Assembly (NCBI GenBank): GCA_023134875.1
Contig: JAGLUH010000270.1
Span: forward strand, 1 to 19,579
DNA from: Candidatus Zixiibacteriota bacterium
Lineage (GTDB): Bacteria; Zixibacteria; MSB-5A5; CAIYYT01
Length of the DNA stretch: 19,579 bases
Direction of reading: 5' to 3'
Position 1 is the first letter of the stretch; the number at the start of each line of letters is the position of its first letter. Both the position numbers and the translations under genes were made by a program. Positions 14,634-19,579 of this stretch are shown here, piece after piece. Under the pieces are notes generated by a model. That model had not been told where the DNA came from and did no database searches. It was given only the letters and a program-made list of their open reading frames with translations.

Positions 14634-16439
14634 CTACTTGAACACGATATCATCAACCCAAACTTGCGGATTGACGCTGAGATCAGCTTCAGCGACCACA
14701 AACCGCCAGGCGAAGCTGTGAGTTCCCGGTGTTACCGCTTGAATAACCCTGATCCAGGCAACTTTACCCTGATGCGTAAGGGTCAATTGGTTGTCAACAT
14801 AGAACTCGAAAACGCCGGCATCGCCACTGCCGGATTGGTTGTCGATGGCCACGTAAAAGGAAAGAGTGTCGGCAAAACCGACATCGAGCCTAAGGCTGAT
14901 GTTCGATGCGCCCGCGGCGGTGAAGTCGCCGCAGGTGATCGCGTAGTTGCCGCTGTAGGGATTGCTGCTGTCGATCACCCAGGGTACCGCTGATTGATTG
15001 GCGAAGAGTGGCGGGATATCCCCCTCCTCGAAATCGAATACCTTGAACAACGGATCGCCGATTACTATGTAGTGCGGATAGTCAAAGGTCTTGCCGCCGG
15101 AGTAGATGGTTGTATCGAGAGTGTACTCGAAGTAGATATCCTCCTCGACGATATTGGCAATATCGATCTGCCAGAGAACGCCGAAGGCGCCGAAGGGTAA
15201 CGGCTCCGGTGAACTAACTTCGTGCCAGCCGTTTATATCAGCACCGGAAAGCTCCCAGCCCCCGCACAATCCTCCCGCCGCCGCCTCTGGTAATGAAATC
15301 GCATAGGGTTTGCCGACGTCCAGCTTAAAACGGAAACGGCTGATATTGCGGGGTACATGCTGCGCTCGCACCACCAGTTTGAGATGCTGATTGACTACGA
15401 CCGGATTGTCAAAGGTGATTACACCTACGCGATCATCGCCGTAGACCGACCCCAAGTCAAGCTCCTGCTCGAAAGAACTGTGATATTGCAGGTACTCAAA
15501 CTCCACCCTGACATTGTAGCTCCCGAAGCTTCTCAGGGAGATATAACTGAGCCGATATTGTCCTCCCAGATCGCGCTTGATTTCTTCCAGCTTCTCGGTA
15601 AAGGTGGCGATATCGGCGGCCTGGTAGTAGCTTCCCTCGGTCTGTTCGGCCACCGCCTGCAGAGTCGCTTCATTGGCGACATCGCCGACACCGATAGCGA
15701 AGATACCGGCACACCACTCCTGGGCGACGCTGATGATTTCACTTGGATTTATCTCTGATGATGTCTCTTTGCCGTCGGTGATGAATATGACCAGTCGCTG
15801 ACGGTTGTCATCAACATCACCTTCAAACAACTGCACCGCGCTGTAGAGAGCATCCCAACTCCGCGAGGAGCCGTGATCGATATCCTGATTCAGGAATTCA
15901 TCAAGGGCATCATTGAGCGATTGCTGATCGGCGCTGAAGGGAGAAATCAGTGCGGCGTCGACGTTACGGTCGTGGTATTCCATGATCGCCATCCGGTGAC
16001 CAAGGGCTAACTGGTCGATCAGCTCGCGTGTCCAGTCGACCATCAGATCAACAGCGCTGATTCCCTCCTGCTCCCAGGTAACCATGCTGTTGGTGAAATC
16101 AAGGAGCACCACCATATCGAGTTGCAGGCTGGCGGCGGTGCTGACGAAATAGGAAGTCTCGGAGTAGTCGATCTCCTCGTCGTTCTCGAAGATGCGAAAG
16201 GAGGAATCAAGTTGTGCCGGTTCGATTATTACCGCATGATTCTCAGCATCGGTAATTCTAAAGGTAAACTGTACCTGCGACGGCGGCTGCAACGCTGCTT
16301 GTACGTTCTTGAACTGCGCCGAGGACTCATCGGCAGGTGGGTTGATTATGATGTCGGGCTCACCCTCTTCGGTGCAGCCGCACCAGAGCATGGCGGCAAG
16401 TGATAGCAACACGAAAGCGGTCAATATCCTGGCGGGCAT
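14634..16439 (-). CDS. Secreted VWA-domain protein, probable lipoprotein
   Basis: The 601-residue protein starts with a hydrophobic signal (ILTAFVLLSLAAMLWCGC). Cysteines at 20 and 22 suggest a lipoprotein, although WCG before C22 is a poor lipobox. Residues about 106-290 are a von Willebrand factor A domain: LDMVVLLDFTNSM carries the metal-site motif D114-x-T116-x-S118 (usually DxSxS), and FITDGKETS gives the later Asp (D222) of the fold. VWA domains bind protein ligands through a metal ion. The C-terminal part (about 460-601), from FKVFDFEEGDIPPLF to WVDDIVFK, looks like a beta-sandwich similar to those of adhesins and carbohydrate-binding proteins. A good ribosome-binding site (GAGGAGGG) lies 5-6 nt before the ATG. 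Overlapping palindromes at 16505-16527 lie upstream. It has no operon partner and converges with thiN. Role: probably surface binding; the ligand is unknown. Confidence 0.8.
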   Translation of the reverse strand: MPARILTAFVLLSLAAMLWCGCTEEGEPDIIINPPADESSAQFKNVQAALQPPSQVQFTFRITDAENHAVIIEPAQLDSSFRIFENDEEIDYSETSYFVSTAASLQLDMVVLLDFTNSMVTWEQEGISAVDLMVDWTRELIDQLALGHRMAIMEYHDRNVDAALISPFSADQQSLNDALDEFLNQDIDHGSSRSWDALYSAVQLFEGDVDDNRQRLVIFITDGKETSSEINPSEIISVAQEWCAGIFAIGVGDVANEATLQAVAEQTEGSYYQAADIATFTEKLEEIKRDLGGQYRLSYISLRSFGSYNVRVEFEYLQYHSSFEQELDLGSVYGDDRVGVITFDNPVVVNQHLKLVVRAQHVPRNISRFRFKLDVGKPYAISLPEAAAGGLCGGWELSGADINGWHEVSSPEPLPFGAFGVLWQIDIANIVEEDIYFEYTLDTTIYSGGKTFDYPHYIVIGDPLFKVFDFEEGDIPPLFANQSAVPWVIDSSNPYSGNYAITCGDFTAAGASNISLRLDVGFADTLSFYVAIDNQSGSGDAGVFEFYVDNQLTLTHQGKVAWIRVIQAVTPGTHSFAWRFVVAEADLSVNPQVWVDDIVFK

Positions 16440-16504
16440 GGCAACCCTCCTCAGGTAATCTGATTTACAACTTTTCCGGCGGCGTCAAGCCAATCGCATT
16501 CAAT

Positions 16505-16527
16505 CTATCGATAGCAGAACTCTGCTA
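16505..16527. promoter_or_regulatory. Overlapping palindromes upstream of the VWA gene
   Basis: CTATCGATAG (16505-16514) is a perfect 10-bp palindrome. It overlaps TAGCAGA-AC-TCTGCTA (16512-16527), a 7-bp-arm inverted repeat. They lie 66-88 nt before the VWA start, where an operator could sit. No strong promoter hexamers were found there. Confidence 0.3.
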
Positions 16528-16568
16528 ACTTGTAAAGATAAAAAATCGAGCCTGACAGGTGAAGCGGG

Positions 16569-16700
16569 ATGGTCGGCGAGATGCGCACCGACTGCGATTG
16601 TGAAGCCACCGACATGAAGGCGGAACGCTGGAGGGAGGCGGTGTTTCAGATTGGTGATGGAGAAATCGTCATGGAGATCAGCATTGAAGACAAGGTATAA
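16569..16700 (+). CDS. Possible small protein of 43 residues
   Basis: An ORF starting MVGEMRTDCDCEATDMKAER and ending EIVMEISIEDKV runs from ATG 16569 to TAA 16700, with a weak AGGTGA upstream. The composition is acidic and protein-like, and a CxC pair is present, but no family is recognised. It may be a remnant of a larger gene. There is no operon partner to support it. Confidence 0.25.
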   Translation: MVGEMRTDCDCEATDMKAERWREAVFQIGDGEIVMEISIEDKV

Positions 16701-16935
16701 CAGTCGCCCTGATGGCGGGCGAGGCCCAGCGCAACAGCGATTACGGCGTTTTGGGCCAACCTCTCCTCGCCTGCCGGTTCTTACAATCCGCGCAGGGGAT
16801 CAACAAGAATAGCCGCAGGTGAAACCTGTGGAAACTATACGGTTTATTTTCCAGCGCCTTTGCCGATAAATGTGAAAAAGGCGGGGGGTTCCGCTATATC
16901 ATGTTAGCCTGGTTACGTGCAAACGCCAGGTCATT
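16701..16935. other. Hairpin-rich intergenic stretch, no convincing gene
   Basis: GGCGGGCGA (16714-16722) pairs with TCGCCTGCC (16767-16775), and inside it GGCCCA (16723-16728) pairs with TGGGCC (16752-16757). Next is CGCAGGT-GAA-ACCTGTG (16814-16830, one G-T pair). CCTGG and CCAGG (about 16910-16932) can form a third stem. A 36-codon ORF (16712-16822) overlaps the first two but has no ribosome-binding site. A structured RNA is possible; no known family was recognised. Confidence 0.35.
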
Positions 16936-16994
16936 TGAGATGATTTAGAAGGTACAAGAAAGGGCAGGCACATCGTATGCGGTAGGGCTTTTTC

Positions 16995-17040
16995 CTCACC
17001 ATAAATGGTGAGCCACAGGTACCCCACCCTCCGGAGTGGG
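16995..17040. repeat. Two adjacent palindromes
   Basis: CTCACCAT-AA-ATGGTGAG (16995-17012) has perfect 8-bp arms. It is followed by CCCAC (17023-17027) pairing with GTGGG (17036-17040) around CCTCCGGA. These look like parts of dispersed intergenic repeats lying next to MITE copy 4. Confidence 0.5.
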
Positions 17041-17060
17041 AAAAGCGTGGGACTTGTGGA

Positions 17061-17223
17061 GAGGCTGTCCCAAAAGGAAGTACGGACAGTGAAACCCAGT
17101 CATTGCGAGTCCGCCAAAGTGGACGAAGCAATCTCAAGTGTTTGGCGATCAATGAGCCTGAGATTGCCACGTCATCCCGCTTCGCGGGGTTCCTCGCAAT
17201 GACACGACTTTGGGGACAGTCTC
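17061..17223. mobile_element. MITE-like palindromic element, copy 4
   Basis: Terminal inverted repeats: left GAGGCTGTCCCAAAAG (17061-17076) and right CTTTGGGGACAGTCTC (17208-17223). The perfect 4-bp direct repeat TGGA flanks it (17057-17060 and 17224-17227). The inner repeat GTCATTGCGAG (17099-17109) pairs with CTCGCAATGAC (17193-17203), and GCAATCTC (17128-17135) with GAGATTGC (17160-17167). It ends 67 nt before the hybrid kinase start codon. Confidence 0.8.
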
Positions 17224-17290
17224 TGGACGTCTGCCGCCTACAACGAAAGCGTCGGGCAAGGTTTCTGAGGACGCAATCAAAGAGGGGACT

Positions 17291-19225
17291 ATGAAAAAGA
17301 AAAGCATCCAGATATTACTGATTGAAAGCGATGAGGCATACGCCGCGCTGGTAACACAGGTCTTCTCCTACGATACCGATCGATTTACTCTCATGAGCGT
17401 CGGTAACCTGGAGGAAGCAAGGATACAATTGGAGAAATCGCCGCCGGACCTGGTGATTATCGATCTCGACTTGCTTACTGAAGAAGCGCTGACGTCTCTG
17501 GGCGCTGGCTGGCTGATGCACCGCTTCCCCGTGGTAGTAATGATCAACCGAGGTAGTGAGCTATTGACGGCGGAGGCGATTAAGGCGGGAGTGCTCGATT
17601 ACGTGCTCAAGTCAGCCAAGACGCTGGCTGATCTGCCGCATATTGTCGAGCACGCCCTGCGCGAATGGAACCATATCACTGAACGTCGCTGGACGGAAAA
17701 GGCGTTGCAGGAATCGGAGAATCGCTACCAGCAGTTGCTCGGCTCTGTGATGGAGGGAATCAGCCTGGTTGATGAGAAGGAACGAATCGTCTATTACAAC
17801 TCCGCCTTCACTGATATTCTGGACTTGGACTGCGGCGATGACCTGATTGACAGGAGCCTGCTGGATTGTCTTCCTGAATGCCGACCGGGATCAACGTTGG
17901 CGAAATCGGGTAGTGGCAAGAAAGGACCGAGTTACCGGTATGAGTTGGAAATTACCACAGCGCGGGGCAAGAAGAAAACAATTCTGGTTTCGGTTTCTCC
18001 CTGTTTCGACGAGGAACACAACTACCGCGGCGCCTTCAATGCCGTGATCGATGTCACCGAGATCAGGCGTTTGCAGGAGCTGGCGGTGCGTGCGGAACGT
18101 CTGGAAACCGCGGGTCGGGTCGCCGCGCAGGTGGCTCACGATTTTAACAACCTGCTGACGCCGCTGATCGCCTACCCGGACATGTTGCGAAGCCAGCTTG
18201 CGGATGACCATACCGCTCTGAAGTGTCTTGATGATATGGAAAGGGCGGCCAGCCAAATGGCGGAGATCAACGACCAGCTCCTGACCCTGGGCCGGCGCGG
18301 CCACTACGAACTGGAACCGCTGAACTTGAATGACATAGTCAACCAGGTGCTTGACCGGATCAGCCCGATCCCCGCGGATTTAACCATTGAGAAAAGTTTC
18401 GCCGCCGACCTGATGAATATCAGTGGTGGCGGGGCGCAACTGCTGCGGGTAATCAGCAATCTTGTTAATAATGCCCGTGATGCGATGGATGACCGGGGGA
18501 AGCTGACTATTAGAACCGAAAACTTCTATGTCGTCGGTATCACCAAGAGCCTGGAGAGGATTCCCCGGGATGAATATGTCAAGGTCACTGTCAGCGACAC
18601 CGGCAGCGGCATTCCCGCAGATGTTCTGCCCAAAATTTTCGATCCGTACTTCACAACCAAAAGATGTGGTGACAAGAGGGGATCGGGGTTAGGACTCTGT
18701 GTTGTCCATGCGGTAATGGAGGATCACAACGGCTACCTCGATGTTGGCAGTATCCCCGGTAAAGGAACATCGTTCTATCTCTATTTCCCCATCAGCCGCG
18801 AACAGGTTAAGGTTGCTGTCGATATCGGCATGGTGGGCGGCGATGAGAGTATCCTGGTGGTTGACGACGATGAAACGCAAAGGCAGATTATTAAACATCT
18901 GCTGGAGAACCTCGGTTATGAGACGGTAACAGTGAAAAACGGCCAGGAAGCCATCGCCTATCTGCGCCGCCGTCGGCCTGATCTTCTGATAGTGGATCTG
19001 GTTATGCCCGGTATGGATGGCACCGAGGTTTACCAGCAAGCCCTGAAGATTAATCCGATGCAGAAGGCTGTCATCATTTCCGGCTATTCCCAAAACGACA
19101 GGATTACACAGGCCCTGCAGTCGGGAGTTGACGCTTTCGTTAAGAAACCGCTCACTCTTAAGTCCCTCTCCCGACCGGTGCGGGAAGTGCTCGACGGTAG
19201 CAGACAGGACACTGTCCCGGTCTGA
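17291..19225 (+). CDS. Hybrid histidine kinase (REC-PAS-HisKA-HATPase-REC)
   Basis: The 644-residue cytoplasmic protein has an N-terminal receiver (5-120, D58, K107) and a PAS domain (about 142-258). The kinase core has H283 in VAAQVAHDFNNLLTPLIAY, N393 in ISNLVNNARDAM, the G1 box SDTGSGIP (435-442) and the G2 box GSGLGLCVVHAVM. A C-terminal receiver (519-635) has D525/D526, phospho-acceptor D569, S597 and K619. The kinase core and second receiver look fully functional. The first receiver is degenerate: one acidic-pocket residue is serine (IESDE, S13), the switch Thr/Ser position is N86, and the proline after the conserved lysine is serine. No transmembrane segment is seen, so the first receiver may take input from another protein. 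No output domain is present; the phosphoryl group may pass to another protein. ATG 17291 is chosen for its GAGGGG ribosome-binding site (17282-17287) and because the receiver starts at once. The gene follows MITE copy 4. Confidence 0.92.
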   Translation: MKKKSIQILLIESDEAYAALVTQVFSYDTDRFTLMSVGNLEEARIQLEKSPPDLVIIDLDLLTEEALTSLGAGWLMHRFPVVVMINRGSELLTAEAIKAGVLDYVLKSAKTLADLPHIVEHALREWNHITERRWTEKALQESENRYQQLLGSVMEGISLVDEKERIVYYNSAFTDILDLDCGDDLIDRSLLDCLPECRPGSTLAKSGSGKKGPSYRYELEITTARGKKKTILVSVSPCFDEEHNYRGAFNAVIDVTEIRRLQELAVRAERLETAGRVAAQVAHDFNNLLTPLIAYPDMLRSQLADDHTALKCLDDMERAASQMAEINDQLLTLGRRGHYELEPLNLNDIVNQVLDRISPIPADLTIEKSFAADLMNISGGGAQLLRVISNLVNNARDAMDDRGKLTIRTENFYVVGITKSLERIPRDEYVKVTVSDTGSGIPADVLPKIFDPYFTTKRCGDKRGSGLGLCVVHAVMEDHNGYLDVGSIPGKGTSFYLYFPISREQVKVAVDIGMVGGDESILVVDDDETQRQIIKHLLENLGYETVTVKNGQEAIAYLRRRRPDLLIVDLVMPGMDGTEVYQQALKINPMQKAVIISGYSQNDRITQALQSGVDAFVKKPLTLKSLSRPVREVLDGSRQDTVPV

Positions 19226-19277
19226 TTCCTGCTTACTATTCATCCGCCAAAAGAAGTCTCAATCAACCGCAACACAA

Positions 19278-19291
19278 CTTGCCCCGGCAAG
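19278..19291. repeat. Hairpin CTTGCC-CC-GGCAAG
   Basis: A perfect 6-bp-arm inverted repeat lies 53 nt after the hybrid kinase stop. It is followed only by GGGTTTGTG, so as a terminator it would be weak. Confidence 0.3.
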
Positions 19292-19352
19292 GGTTTGTGA
19301 CGATGTTCCCGGTGGCTTTTATTAGGTTTTCCGCACTCTGAGGATATACCAC

Positions 19353-19579
19353 GTGAAAATCTTGGCAACGTTCACATCATCGATTCTCGTTCTCGCCTGT
19401 CTGCTCATATCACCCGCCCTGGCAGAGGCGAATTCCTCGGTTGTTGGTAAAGTCATAGACCGGCTTACTAAGCAGCCAATCAGCCGGGTTACCGTTCATG
19501 CCCTGGGGACTTTGATATATGCGGCGACAGATGAAAAGGGTGAGTTTGTCTTCACCGACCTTGCAGTGGGCAGCTACGT
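19353..19579 (+). CDS. Secreted protein with carboxypeptidase-regulatory-like domain, 3' end beyond window
   Basis: Reading from GTG 19353, with GAGGA 8 nt upstream, gives a typical signal peptide (MKILATFTSSILVLACLLIS, cleaved near PALAEA). SVVGKVIDRLTKQPISRVTV and ATDEKGEFVFTDLAVGSY follow: the start and the end of a CarboxypepD_reg-like beta-sandwich. That domain commonly sits at the N-terminus of TonB-dependent outer-membrane receptors, but also occurs in other large secreted proteins. Only about 75 residues are visible, so the receptor reading is an inference. The frame stays open to the window edge. Confidence 0.75.
   Translation, partial: MKILATFTSSILVLACLLISPALAEANSSVVGKVIDRLTKQPISRVTVHALGTLIYAATDEKGEFVFTDLAVGSY

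Overview
The window looks like a piece of a diderm (Gram-negative type) bacterial chromosome of roughly balanced base composition, from an uncultured lineage. Secreted proteins ending in paired dockerin-type Ca-binding repeats, a secreted tail-fibre-like protein with an S74 chaperone, sigma-54 two-component regulators, a probable TonB-receptor N-terminus at the right edge and many dispersed palindromic elements together resemble genomes of the candidate phylum Zixibacteria and its relatives. That placement is an inference from gene style; no rRNA or other marker is present.

Left part (1-1829): a phosphate butyryl/acetyltransferase, cut by the left edge, is divergent from an enoyl-CoA hydratase. 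Both have recognisable sigma-70-type promoters in the ~200 bp between them, suggesting short-chain acyl-CoA metabolism. Then (2124-4994) comes a two-gene operon of a soluble PAS histidine kinase and an NtrC-type sigma-54 activator, closed by a strong terminator. A membrane-anchored thioredoxin/six-hairpin protein of the YyaL (DUF255) type follows (5426-7318), with a perfect-hexamer promoter ending 6 nt before its start codon.

Middle part (7734-13700): a secreted-protein region. One transcription unit encodes a 722-residue fibre protein (signal peptide, nine exact-length 15-residue head repeats, S74 intramolecular chaperone, C-terminal coiled coil) and a 183-residue dockerin protein. A second unit, with its own promoter and terminator, encodes an 855-residue protein with a LamG-like domain, two 260-residue tandem repeats kept in exact 780-bp register, and the same cysteine-rich dockerin module.

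Right part (13807-19579): a divergent thiamin pyrophosphokinase; a convergent secreted von Willebrand factor A (VWA) protein, probably a lipoprotein; an 850-bp stretch with hairpins and no convincing gene; a REC-PAS-HisKA-HATPase-REC hybrid kinase; and the N-terminus of a secreted protein with a carboxypeptidase-regulatory-like domain.

The most notable non-coding structure is a family of four MITE-like elements (1902-2054, 5144-5252, 7320-7473, 17061-17223). All share an inner inverted repeat with GTCATTGCGAG at its core and are bounded by outer terminal inverted repeats and 4-bp direct repeats. Three share one outer terminus and one has a different terminus. No transposase, CRISPR array, tRNA or rRNA gene was found.
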